The translations under genes were made by a program, and so were the position numbers. The notes beneath the pieces are model-generated. The model was given only the letters and a program-made list of their open reading frames with translations. It searched no databases and was not told the DNA's origin. Shown here in pieces: positions 1 through 6,581 of a DNA stretch of 39,616 nucleotides. The DNA comes from a virus, in IMG/VR virus record IMGVR_UViG_3300031565_000131, positions 1-39,616 of that record; one strand, given 5' to 3'. The number at the start of each line of letters is the position of its first letter. Positions within the stretch are counted from its first letter, which is position 1.

Positions 1-118
1 GTCTCAAAATATTGTAAGCATAGTCTTAATATATGTGCTTATTGCTTAAAAGTCAAGAACAATTTAACGGCTGTATCCCCGCCCTTTCGGACAGGGTTTT
101 AGCCCATATACAGATAAA
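1..118 (+). mobile_element. Right-hand part of an IS200/IS605-like non-autonomous element (copy 1, cut by window edge)
   Basis: These 118 bases are identical to 12673-12790, and identity stops exactly at the same base in both copies (after CAGATAAA). The shared part carries an outer stem GGCT/AGCC around a GC-rich imperfect hairpin near the right end, as in IS200/IS605 right ends. The left part seen in the internal copy lies off the window. Because identity begins at base 1, the break may be an assembly break at a multicopy repeat. The assignment to IS200/IS605 is inferred from structure; no transposase or TnpB is present here. Confidence 0.55.
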
Positions 119-165
119 TTAATAGTTTTAAAATGCAACAGTTATTTTGAGGAGGTGAAGAAAAC

Positions 166-501
166 ATGGTGACTCTCGGATGTGCATACTGTGGTTCAAA
201 AGGATATACCGTACTCGCCGTATGGCTTTCAAAAGATAGTGGCGATGGGATAATGTATCAGAAAAACAAATGCCGCAGATGTGGCAAGGAAACGATACGT
301 CCTGTTGATTTGGTTCGTGATGGGAATAAGTATTGTTATATCTGGATTGGTTATGCTTATCAGTTGCATCGGTTCGTTATGGAGCAAAAACTGAAAAGGA
401 CGCTAAAATCTACAGAGCGGGTGAAATTCAAAAACGGCAATAAAGGAGATTGCAGGCCAGAAAATCTTATACTTGTTCAGAAACTAAAAAGAAAACGCTA
501 A
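166..501 (+). CDS. Zinc-ribbon protein with degenerate HNH_3-like domain
   Basis: A 111-residue protein with a strong ribosome site (GAGGAGGTG, about 8 bases before ATG). Two CxxC pairs at residues 6-9 and 36-39 should bind one zinc. Residues 67-101 resemble the HNH_3 layout, with LHRFV followed by FKNGNKGDCRPENL. The usual catalytic histidine pair before NGNK is replaced by F-K, so nuclease activity is doubtful; it may only bind DNA. It is the first gene after the mobile-element end and is followed at 520 by a gene with its own ribosome site. Product is inferred from motifs only. Confidence 0.55.
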   Translation: MVTLGCAYCGSKGYTVLAVWLSKDSGDGIMYQKNKCRRCGKETIRPVDLVRDGNKYCYIWIGYAYQLHRFVMEQKLKRTLKSTERVKFKNGNKGDCRPENLILVQKLKRKR

Positions 502-519
502 TAACTGGAGGACGTACCC

Positions 520-801
520 TTGTTGACAGCAAAACTCACAGACCACATAAATCTTGACGGACTTGAAAATAAAACTATATTGCAATCCGGAACTCCGCTT
601 TTATATTTCAATATTGAAACGAATAAGCGGAAGTATAAATGTTCGGCAATAAACAGGCCGGACAGGTTTAAGGACGAGCAAGAACAAATGCTGACGCAAG
701 CCAAAGCGTTTGCATACATCAAGAGGGAGGTTCTGATAATAGGGTCCGTTGTGAAAACGGCAAATATGCAGTTCAAAAATGGGAGCTTTAGTAATGGTTG
801 A
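520..801 (+). CDS. Hypothetical phage protein, TTG start
   Basis: A 93-residue protein. The TTG start at 520 is chosen because CTGGAGGACG lies about 8 bases upstream and no ATG is well placed. The sequence is mixed charge without clear transmembrane segments or catalytic motifs. Its 3' end overlaps the start of the membrane protein at 794 by 8 bases, suggesting translational coupling. I do not recognise a family. Confidence 0.6.
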   Translation: MLTAKLTDHINLDGLENKTILQSGTPLLYFNIETNKRKYKCSAINRPDRFKDEQEQMLTQAKAFAYIKREVLIIGSVVKTANMQFKNGSFSNG

Positions 802-958
802 AAGAATACTTGTTTTGATAAGCTATTTGTATCTTGGAACAGCAGTAATATTTTTCTTAGGGATTTATAAGACTTTTAAAAATAAGGAGGATTTGAGTTT
901 GTTAACCAGTCGTTCGATTATAAAAATATTGGAAAAGGGTGTCGAGCGAAACAGATAA
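794..958 (+). CDS. Small single-pass membrane protein
   Basis: A 54-residue ORF: ATG at 794, GGGAG about 8 bases upstream (inside the previous gene), stop TAA at 956-958. Residues 5-25 form a strongly hydrophobic helix (ILVLISYLYLGTAVIFFLGI), followed by a basic, helical cytoplasmic-looking tail. No function can be assigned. A holin role is conceivable from size, but its early-region position argues against this. Confidence 0.55.
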   Translation: MVERILVLISYLYLGTAVIFFLGIYKTFKNKEDLSLLTSRSIIKILEKGVERNR

Positions 959-979
959 TACCATAAACCGGAGGGCAAA

Positions 980-1273
980 ATGAAAGTTTACGAAGTGCAT
1001 CAAATAACCTTAACTCAAGATGAGTATGACAATCTTCCGGAGCAGGTTAAGGTTTTATTCACAGAAGAAAATACTCTCGGCTATGCACCTGGCGAACAAA
1101 CGCATCAAATACTGACAGATACAGGCGAAACCGCGAAGTCGAGAATAAAATTCATCCAAAACATCAAAAATATTAACGGTGGCAAATATGCAGGGAAGAA
1201 GTTTGTTATTATTCCCGAAAAGTTCAAGCCGTTCAATGTAACAACTAAAACGCAAACTATAATACAGTTTTAG
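980..1273 (+). CDS. Hypothetical phage protein
   Basis: A 97-residue protein with a good ribosome site (CCGGAGGG, 6-7 bases before ATG). It starts MKVYEVHQITLTQDEYDNL and has no cysteine clusters, membrane segments or known motifs. It lies directly upstream of the Rad52-type annealase gene (gap 23 bases), so it is probably co-expressed with the recombination genes. Function unknown. Confidence 0.6.
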   Translation: MKVYEVHQITLTQDEYDNLPEQVKVLFTEENTLGYAPGEQTHQILTDTGETAKSRIKFIQNIKNINGGKYAGKKFVIIPEKFKPFNVTTKTQTIIQF

Positions 1274-1296
1274 TTTGTCGTAAACTGGAGGACACG

Positions 1297-2208
1297 ATGG
1301 GCACAGTGGAAAAAACCAAAGAACAAATTTACGCAGAATTAACAAAGGATTTCGATAAGAACGACCTTGAGTGGCGTGTTGGTATGGGTGGTGTAAAAGA
1401 GGGCAAACCTTGGGCGAAGATACTTGCATATACCACTTTACGAGGTGTTCAAACAAGACTCGATACTGTAGTAGGTTTTGAAAACTGGAAGAACGAATAT
1501 CAGTCGGGTCCGAATGGCGGGATAATGTGCGGACTGTCAATCAGAATAAATGGAGAATGGTTGACAAAATGGGATGGTTCGGATAATAAAGGTTCGTCAG
1601 ATGATGACTCCATAAAAGGCGGATTTTCCGGTTCCATGAAAAGAGCCGCAGTTCAATGGGGCATGGGTAGGCATTTATATTATATCGGTGATACTTGGGC
1701 TGTATTTAATGATAACGGACAGCACACAATGAAAGAGGGTGGTAGGTTTTATAAATGGGATCCGCCCAAAGAATGTGTTACTGCTATTCCCGGAAAACCG
1801 CCAGTAACACAGCAAAACCCCCCAGAAACCAATCAAAAGCCAGAAACGAAGAAACCACCAGTAGCACAGCAAAAACCGCCGGACGCTGTAAATCAGCAGG
1901 TAACAGCAAAACCGCCGGACCGGGATCCCAGCGAAAAAGACTCGTCAATAAATCAGCAAAAGGCTATTTACGCAATCGGGACGAGTGAACGCAAATGGGA
2001 TGTAGATACCATGAGAGCTGTTATTAGCAAGTTTATTGGCAGACCTATTACGAAGACAAAAGAACTGTCGATGAATGAGGCCAGAGAAGTTATTAATATG
2101 ATGAAAGACGGTGAAAAGGCCACAGAACTTCTCAATTCATTGGCAAATCCTGAGTCAAATTATCCGTACGAAAACAATACAGACTATGAAGATTCGCTGC
2201 CCTTCTAA
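1297..2208 (+). CDS. Rad52/Rad22-family single-strand annealing protein
   Basis: A 303-residue recombinase-type annealing protein, which would pair complementary single strands during phage recombination. Residues about 10-155 match the Rad52_Rad22 core seen in many phages: WRVGMGG, AKILAYTTLRGVQTRLD, GFENWKNEY, CGLSIRINGEWLTKWDG, and FSGSMKRAAVQWGMGRHLYY. Residues about 165-210 are a Pro/Gln/Lys-rich linker. The C-terminal segment ends YEDSLPF, very like the SSB acidic tip (DDDIPF or DDDLPF), suggesting contact with SSB-tip-binding partners. CTGGAGGAC precedes the ATG. The next gene is a PD-(D/E)XK nuclease, the usual partner for resecting ends. Family call is strong; the tip role is inference. 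Confidence 0.88.
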   Translation: MGTVEKTKEQIYAELTKDFDKNDLEWRVGMGGVKEGKPWAKILAYTTLRGVQTRLDTVVGFENWKNEYQSGPNGGIMCGLSIRINGEWLTKWDGSDNKGSSDDDSIKGGFSGSMKRAAVQWGMGRHLYYIGDTWAVFNDNGQHTMKEGGRFYKWDPPKECVTAIPGKPPVTQQNPPETNQKPETKKPPVAQQKPPDAVNQQVTAKPPDRDPSEKDSSINQQKAIYAIGTSERKWDVDTMRAVISKFIGRPITKTKELSMNEAREVINMMKDGEKATELLNSLANPESNYPYENNTDYEDSLPF

Positions 2209-2268
2209 CGAACGTTACGAGCTCGGGCGATACGCACAAATAAACGTTAGTAACCGAAAGGAAATACA

Positions 2269-2955
2269 ATGTCAGAACCGCAACCTATTAAGACTCATTA
2301 CGAACCGAAGAAAAAATACACGAAAGCACATCAGCGTTACAAGACAGCAGACGGAACTGTTGTTCCCGGTGTTACCACTATTCTCGGAATGTGGGGAGAG
2401 GGACAGTATAGCTTAATGGCTTGGTGCAGAAAAGAAGCACTTGCAGGAAACGACCCGAATTTAATATCTGCAGAGGCGGCGACAATAGGCACTATAACGC
2501 ACGAAATGGTTGCCGGCAAGATACTCGGCTATGAACCTGATTTGACGAACTACGCACCTAATCACCTACAGAAAGCCCGGAACGGTTTTGATGGTTTTAT
2601 AATGTGGAATAAAGATTATACAATCAATTACACGGATGTTGAACGATATGTTGTAAGCGAAAAATATCGGTTCGGTGGCGCGCTCGATTTGCTCGGGACG
2701 AGAGATGGCAAAACCATATTGCTCGACCTTAAGACCGGGAATGGTGTTTATAAAACTCACAAAGCGCAGGTTTCAGCTTATAAACACGCATATGAAGAAA
2801 TGACAGGTATTAAGATTGATGAGTGCCATATTCTTAACACTAACCGGGAAACCGGAGCGTTCACTCATTATTCGTTAAGTGAAAACGATATTGAGGTTGG
2901 ATGGCAGGTGTTTGAGCATTGTCTTGGATTATATAAACTTAATAAACAATTTTAA
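2269..2955 (+). CDS. PD-(D/E)XK (RecB/Cas4-like) nuclease
   Basis: A 228-residue nuclease. Visible motifs in order: GTITHEMV (His-containing motif I, near residue 82), VSEKYRFGGALDLLG (motif with the metal-binding Asp), ILLDLKTGNG (the D-x-K core, D with K two residues on), then KAQVSAY (QxxxY). This matches phage-type RecB/Cas4-like exonucleases that resect double-strand ends. It follows the Rad52-type annealase by 60 bases, so the two likely act as an exonuclease-annealase pair. ATG is preceded by CGAAAGGAAATACA, a moderate ribosome site. Family call strong; exact polarity unknown. Confidence 0.85.
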   Translation: MSEPQPIKTHYEPKKKYTKAHQRYKTADGTVVPGVTTILGMWGEGQYSLMAWCRKEALAGNDPNLISAEAATIGTITHEMVAGKILGYEPDLTNYAPNHLQKARNGFDGFIMWNKDYTINYTDVERYVVSEKYRFGGALDLLGTRDGKTILLDLKTGNGVYKTHKAQVSAYKHAYEEMTGIKIDECHILNTNRETGAFTHYSLSENDIEVGWQVFEHCLGLYKLNKQF

Positions 2956-2966
2956 AGGAGGTTTTT

Positions 2967-3131
2967 TTGGGCAAAATACGCTCTATAATAATTACTGCAA
3001 TAGGCTACATATCCGCAGCGGCATATATAGTGATGATTTATGTTCTACTGTTATTTTTAACTTCGTTTGCTGTCGGCATTACGTTGTGGCTTATTAAATA
3101 TGGTTTCACGCTCGGATATGGACTCTTGTGA
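2967..3131 (+). CDS. Small membrane protein, TTG start
   Basis: A 54-residue ORF too short for simple gene callers. TTG at 2967 is placed 6 bases after AAAGGAGG. After a short basic N-terminus, residues 7-43 are almost continuously hydrophobic, enough for one long or two short membrane helices. Its stop TGA shares a base with the next ATG (TGATG), coupling it to the membrane protein at 3131. Function unknown; a pair of small membrane proteins next to recombination genes could modify the host envelope, but this is speculation. Confidence 0.55.
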   Translation: MGKIRSIIITAIGYISAAAYIVMIYVLLLFLTSFAVGITLWLIKYGFTLGYGLL

Positions 3132-3301
3132 TGTTAGAGCATATACTTCCACCGATTATAGCAGTAAGTTTATGGTGTTCAGTATTTACTGTGAACGAGG
3201 TTTATAAGCGAAAAGCGTTTCCGAAACTTGTCAAGAACTTAATATATATACACGTTGTCGGTTACGATTTACTTCTCATTGTTGTTTATTTGCTATTTTA
3301 A
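3131..3301 (+). CDS. Small two-helix membrane protein
   Basis: A 56-residue ORF whose ATG overlaps the preceding stop (TGATG), so translation is probably coupled. Two hydrophobic segments are visible (about residues 5-20 and 37-56), separated by a basic loop with KRKAFPKLVKN. The hairpin-like topology with a charged loop resembles small phage membrane proteins, including some holins, but no lysis enzyme is near. Function unknown. Confidence 0.5.
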   Translation: MLEHILPPIIAVSLWCSVFTVNEVYKRKAFPKLVKNLIYIHVVGYDLLLIVVYLLF

Positions 3302-3313
3302 CAGGAGGACAGA

Positions 3314-3808
3314 ATGGAAATAAAAGAGAAATTAAAATTACGGAAACAGGTGGAAACGAAAAGTGGTAAAAAATGGCTTGAATTGAGAGGAGAAGAAACT
3401 CTATGGTTGCTTTTCGTTACTTTAGCCGGATGTGATTTTACAGCAAGAGGAAATAAAATAATGTCAGAAAAGTTGACTCCTCTGTCTCTGAAAGACGGAT
3501 TCCGAACAATAACTCCGAAAGTCTGGCAGAAATATCGGTCGAGCAGGAAAGATTTGAAATGGAAGATGTTCGCGGCAAATCGCAAACCGAAACCGGAACT
3601 TGATGTTCCTATTCTCGGCAAATTGATTCCGCTCATAGATTCCGGATTAACCGGTGTTCCTTATAACGGAGAGCCGTGGATAAGGGAAACCTTAAGCAAC
3701 AGGAAATGTCCACATTGTGGCAAAGGAATTGATATTGTTTCGCTTTACATTATTCCGAAAATTCGCATAGAAATTCCTGCAAAAGATGATATAAAACCGG
3801 AGGGATGA
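3314..3808 (+). CDS. Hypothetical protein with CPHCGK half zinc-ribbon
   Basis: A 164-residue protein with an ACAGGAGGACAGA ribosome site before ATG. The only motif is CPHCGK near residue 132, a single CxxC knuckle. It ends 1 base before the GTG of the replication protein, so the two are likely coupled. I do not recognise a family; association with replication is suggested by position alone. Confidence 0.6.
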   Translation: MEIKEKLKLRKQVETKSGKKWLELRGEETLWLLFVTLAGCDFTARGNKIMSEKLTPLSLKDGFRTITPKVWQKYRSSRKDLKWKMFAANRKPKPELDVPILGKLIPLIDSGLTGVPYNGEPWIRETLSNRKCPHCGKGIDIVSLYIIPKIRIEIPAKDDIKPEG

Positions 3809-3809
3809 A

Positions 3810-4769
3810 GTGGCAAGACCTATTAAAAAAGGCTTGGATTATTTTCCGTTAGATACTGACATGGACTTGGATGATAAAATTGTGTTGATTGAAGCCCGGC
3901 ACGGAATGGTTGGTTTTGCTATTATTGTGAAGCTCCTTATGAAAATTTATGGTATTGGTTATTTCTATGAATGGAATGAGGAAAAGCTATTGTTGTTCTG
4001 TAACCGGGCCGGAGGTGATGCCGAAATGATAGAGGCGGTCGTTGCCGATGCCTTAAAATGGGGAGTATTCGATAAGAAATTATACGACAAATATGGAATA
4101 TTAACTTCGGCGGGTATTCAGGACAGATACTTCCGTGCTATTTACAAGAGAGCAACTATTACCATAACAAAAGAGTATAAGCTTATTGACCTTGCAAAAT
4201 ATCCGAAGCTCGAAGCCGTTAGTGTCGAAAGTGTAGAAAAGAAAAAGCCGAAAGCCGAAAAGAAAAAACCTACTGAAAAGGTTAAATACCATGATGAGAT
4301 ATATCTGACATCAGAAGAATACGACAGGTTGGTTGCCGACTTTGGCAAGAGAATAACCGATGCCGAAATACTCGATGCTGATGCTTATTTGAGTCAAGGG
4401 AATAACCGAAAGAATTATTCAGACCACAACAAGATGATCCGAACATGGCTCAGAAGAAAGGGGATTGACAGAGTTCAGGACTCATTGGTAAAGCCTAAGG
4501 CCGAAACTCCAGAGGTTGTAGTTGATATAAAATACAAGCTATTGAGCGAAGTTCACCCGGATTGGGATGAAGAAATAAAAGATGATGTTAACGCACAGTC
4601 GTATGATAGCTGGTTTAAGAGTATTTATGTAGTCAAGGAAAACAAAGAAAAGATACTGCTGTTCGTTACTGATGATTATCAGGTCCAATGGTTACATGAG
4701 CATTATGAAGATGTTATGAAAAAGTGCATTAAAAAACTGTTTAAATTCACCTCGGAGATTGGAGAGTAA
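3810..4769 (+). CDS. Replication protein: DUF4373 (Lin1244/Lin1753-like) N-terminus, DnaA-N-like C-terminus
   Basis: A 319-residue protein. GTG at 3810 follows CGGAGGGATGAA, which fixes the start. Residues 1-120 match the winged-helix DUF4373 region of phage replication initiators: GLDYFPLDTDMDLDDK, then ARHGMVGFAIIVKLL and a KRATITI stretch. The middle is Lys/Glu/Pro-rich. The last about 75 residues (SYDSWFKSI, LLFVTDDYQVQWLHEHY) resemble DnaA domain I, the part of host DnaA that binds the replicative helicase and DiaA-like partners. A role in origin melting or helicase loading is inferred. N-terminal call good; C-terminal resemblance read by eye. Confidence 0.75.
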   Translation: MARPIKKGLDYFPLDTDMDLDDKIVLIEARHGMVGFAIIVKLLMKIYGIGYFYEWNEEKLLLFCNRAGGDAEMIEAVVADALKWGVFDKKLYDKYGILTSAGIQDRYFRAIYKRATITITKEYKLIDLAKYPKLEAVSVESVEKKKPKAEKKKPTEKVKYHDEIYLTSEEYDRLVADFGKRITDAEILDADAYLSQGNNRKNYSDHNKMIRTWLRRKGIDRVQDSLVKPKAETPEVVVDIKYKLLSEVHPDWDEEIKDDVNAQSYDSWFKSIYVVKENKEKILLFVTDDYQVQWLHEHYEDVMKKCIKKLFKFTSEIGE

Positions 4770-4770
4770 A

Positions 4771-5145
4771 ATGACTACAAAACTTGAAACAATCAAACTC
4801 GACGATGTAGAGTATGTAAGACTTGACAGTATCACTTCACAGAAAGCTGAAGTACTTGACGGTATGGAATATGTAATAGTCCGCACATATTCAGCCGGTG
4901 TATTTGCGGGGTATCTGAAATCAAGGAATGGCAAAGAAATAGTGCTCGCTAATGCAAGACGTTTGTGGTATTGGGATGGCGCAGCCTCACTTTCACAACT
5001 TGCAACGGAAGGCGTGAGCAAACCACAAAACTGTAAATTCCCCTGTGAAGTTGATGCAATAACTCTTACAGAAGCAATCGAAATTATACCATGCACAGAA
5101 AAGGCACGGTTAAGTATTAAAGGAGTGAAAATATGGAAAAGCTAA
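4771..5145 (+). CDS. Conserved phage protein of the DUF6948 type
   Basis: A 124-residue protein. ATG at 4771 is preferred over an upstream in-frame TTG at 4759 because GGAG at 4761-4764 sits between them. Conserved-looking blocks are VIVRTYSAGVFAGYL, EIVLANARRLWYWDGAASL and the near-C-terminal AIEIIPCTEKA, which I recognise as the small DUF6948 family widespread in phages. Its biochemical role is unknown. Its 3' end overlaps the glycine-repeat gene by 13 bases; the pair may be functionally linked. Confidence 0.7.
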   Translation: MTTKLETIKLDDVEYVRLDSITSQKAEVLDGMEYVIVRTYSAGVFAGYLKSRNGKEIVLANARRLWYWDGAASLSQLATEGVSKPQNCKFPCEVDAITLTEAIEIIPCTEKARLSIKGVKIWKS

Positions 5146-5528
5146 ATTACTGTTACGGTTACGGTTTCGGTTCCGGTGACGGTGACGGTTACGGTTCCGG
5201 TTACGGTGACGGTTCCGGTTACGGTTACGGTTCCGGTTACGGTTCCGGTTCCGGTTCCGGTTCCGGTTCCGGTGACGGTTCCGGTTACTGTTACGGTTCC
5301 GGTGACGGTGACGGTTACGGTGACGGTTCCGGTTCCGGTTACGGTTACGGTTACGGTTTCGGTTCCGGTGACGGTTCCGGTTACGGTTACGGTTCCGGTT
5401 ACGGTTCCGGTGACGGTGACGGTTCCGGTTCCGGTTACGGTTACGGTGACGGTTCCGGTTCCGGTTACGGTTACGGTTACGGTTTCGGTTCCGGTGACGG
5501 TGACGGTTACGGTTCCGGTTACGGTTGA
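5133..5528 (+). CDS. Glycine-rich dipeptide-repeat protein (Gly-Tyr/Ser/Asp/Phe)
   Basis: A 131-residue protein. After MEKLNYCY, every second residue is Gly and the others are only Tyr, Ser, Asp or Phe, with one Gly-to-Cys break in the middle. AAGGAG sits 7 bases before ATG, so this is a real translated frame. It overlaps the DUF6948-type gene. No domain is present; the composition suggests a disordered, possibly self-associating chain with regularly spaced aromatics (phase-separating or adhesive). Similar Gly-rich hypothetical proteins are known from phages and prophages, but no function is established. Higher-order repeats are visible, showing growth by duplication. Confidence 0.75.
   Translation: MEKLNYCYGYGFGSGDGDGYGSGYGDGSGYGYGSGYGSGSGSGSGSGDGSGYCYGSGDGDGYGDGSGSGYGYGYGFGSGDGSGYGYGSGYGSGDGDGSGSGYGYGDGSGSGYGYGYGFGSGDGDGYGSGYG
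5157..5525 (+). repeat. GGTNNC hexanucleotide tandem array, about 61 units
   Basis: A 369-base run of GGT followed by TAC, TCC, GAC or TTC. Variation is confined to the fourth and fifth bases of each unit, with one GGT-to-TGT change. All length changes by whole units keep the reading frame of the host gene. The + strand has GG every six bases, compatible with two-layer G-quadruplexes. A block giving GDGSGSGYGYGYGFGSGDG occurs twice, so units expand as larger blocks too. Confidence 0.95.
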
Positions 5529-5584
5529 AGGTATTTTAATTGAACATTATTTAGAATCGTTAATAATAAAAATTGGAGAACAAA

Positions 5585-5857
5585 ATGAGAATTCTTAAAT
5601 TTGAAATGCGCGACGAGGTAAAAGACGTTATTACTGGCTTTAAAGGCGTGGTAATAGCAAGGACTGAATGGAGCAATGGTTGTGTTCGATATACCTTAAT
5701 GCCAAAGGCTTTAAAAGATGGCATTCCTCAAGATAGTGTCACTATTGACGAAGAACAGCTTGTATTGGTTTCAAAGGCAAAGAAGAAAGAAGTAGCTCCG
5801 TCTGGTGGAGAAAGGCAAAATTTCACGCTCAATCACATGAACCCTAAAAAACAATAA
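5585..5857 (+). CDS. Conserved small phage protein (beta-barrel-like, unknown function)
   Basis: A 90-residue protein. ATG at 5585 is chosen over the upstream TTG at 5573 because TTGGAGAAC serves as its ribosome site. The motif run DEVKDVITGFKGVVIARTEW, NGCVRYTLMPK and DEEQLVLV is one I recognise from a common, unnamed small phage protein. It is predicted to be a compact beta fold like KOW/SH3-type barrels (inference). Ends in a basic, disordered tail. Function unknown. Confidence 0.65.
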   Translation: MRILKFEMRDEVKDVITGFKGVVIARTEWSNGCVRYTLMPKALKDGIPQDSVTIDEEQLVLVSKAKKKEVAPSGGERQNFTLNHMNPKKQ

Positions 5858-5888
5858 TTACAATAACCAATTAACCGGAGGAAAGCAA

Positions 5889-6494
5889 ATGTCAGAGAAA
5901 AAAATTGAACTCGTTTTCGTAAAGTATGAATTCACGCCGGCAGAAATGATGGAGATTGCAGGAGAAATGGCAAGACACCATCAGGAAAGAAAGGCTACAG
6001 ATGACGAAAGAAAAAGTGCCGCGAGTCAGTTCAAAGCAACGATTGATGTTCACGATGCACAGCTTAATGTGTTATCAGAGAACTACCGGAGTGGATATGT
6101 TTACAGAAATCTTGAGTGTCATGTGGAATTTGATTTCATTGAAAAAGTCAGGAGATACATCCGCCCAGACACCGGAGAGATAGTAAAAATAGAGCCGCTA
6201 AAAGAAGAGGATTATCAAACATCTTTATATGACGAGTTTGCGAAGTTAAATAAGGTTGCTCCGAAAGACGAAATCGAATTAACACCTGCAGAGAAGCCGG
6301 AAGATGAAGATTGCCAAGAAACACTTGCGGGTGCGTTTGGCAAGATTGATGAAACTATCACAAAAGATTATGATCACAGGAAAGAGGAATACTCGAAATT
6401 GACTCCGGCCGAACAAGATGAGTATTCTAAAATATCAAGTACGGAGCAAGTTGAACCGTTACCGCCCGAAGATGAGGCAGAGTTAGAATTCTAA
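5889..6494 (+). CDS. Hypothetical phage protein with acidic SSB-like tail
   Basis: A 201-residue protein with CCGGAGGAAAG before ATG. The N-terminal about 95 residues form a helical plus beta part (VEFDFIEKVRRYIRPDTGEIV). The rest is acidic and low complexity with a tandem pair, EYSKLTPAEQ then EYSKISSTEQ. It ends EDEAELEF, an acidic stretch closing with F, as in the annealase and the following ATPase. Bases 6417-6455 are 37/39 identical to 33685-33723 in a late structural gene. Its place between replication genes and the ATPase suggests DNA metabolism; function unknown. Confidence 0.6.
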   Translation: MSEKKIELVFVKYEFTPAEMMEIAGEMARHHQERKATDDERKSAASQFKATIDVHDAQLNVLSENYRSGYVYRNLECHVEFDFIEKVRRYIRPDTGEIVKIEPLKEEDYQTSLYDEFAKLNKVAPKDEIELTPAEKPEDEDCQETLAGAFGKIDETITKDYDHRKEEYSKLTPAEQDEYSKISSTEQVEPLPPEDEAELEF

Positions 6495-6520
6495 ACTGGA
6501 GAAAATAATCAAAAAAACAC

Positions 6521-6549
6521 TTGACAAACCAAACATTAACGATTATACT
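6521..6549 (+). promoter_or_regulatory. Sigma70-type promoter
   Basis: TTGACA at 6521-6526 and TATACT at 6544-6549 with a 17-base spacer, a near-consensus sigma70 promoter. Transcription would start near 6556, just before the ATPase gene at 6582. It begins a second early block. Confidence 0.8.
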
Positions 6550-6581
6550 ATAATAAACAAACAACTAAACTGGAGGACGAA

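Noticed and set aside
1055-1540. Long minus-strand ORF (161 codons) and other minus-strand frames
   Set aside because: All are antisense to clear + strand genes, lack ribosome sites and recognisable motifs; the whole window reads on +.
5157-5525. CRISPR-like array
   Set aside because: Units are 6 bases without spacers, and the array is coding; nothing resembles repeats with unique spacers.
5176-5598. A 140-codon frame (Val-Thr-Val-Pro repeats) across the hexamer array
   Set aside because: It is an automatic by-product of the GGTNNC array in the second frame, begins at a GTG inside the array and has no ribosome site; the Gly-X frame has a clear one.
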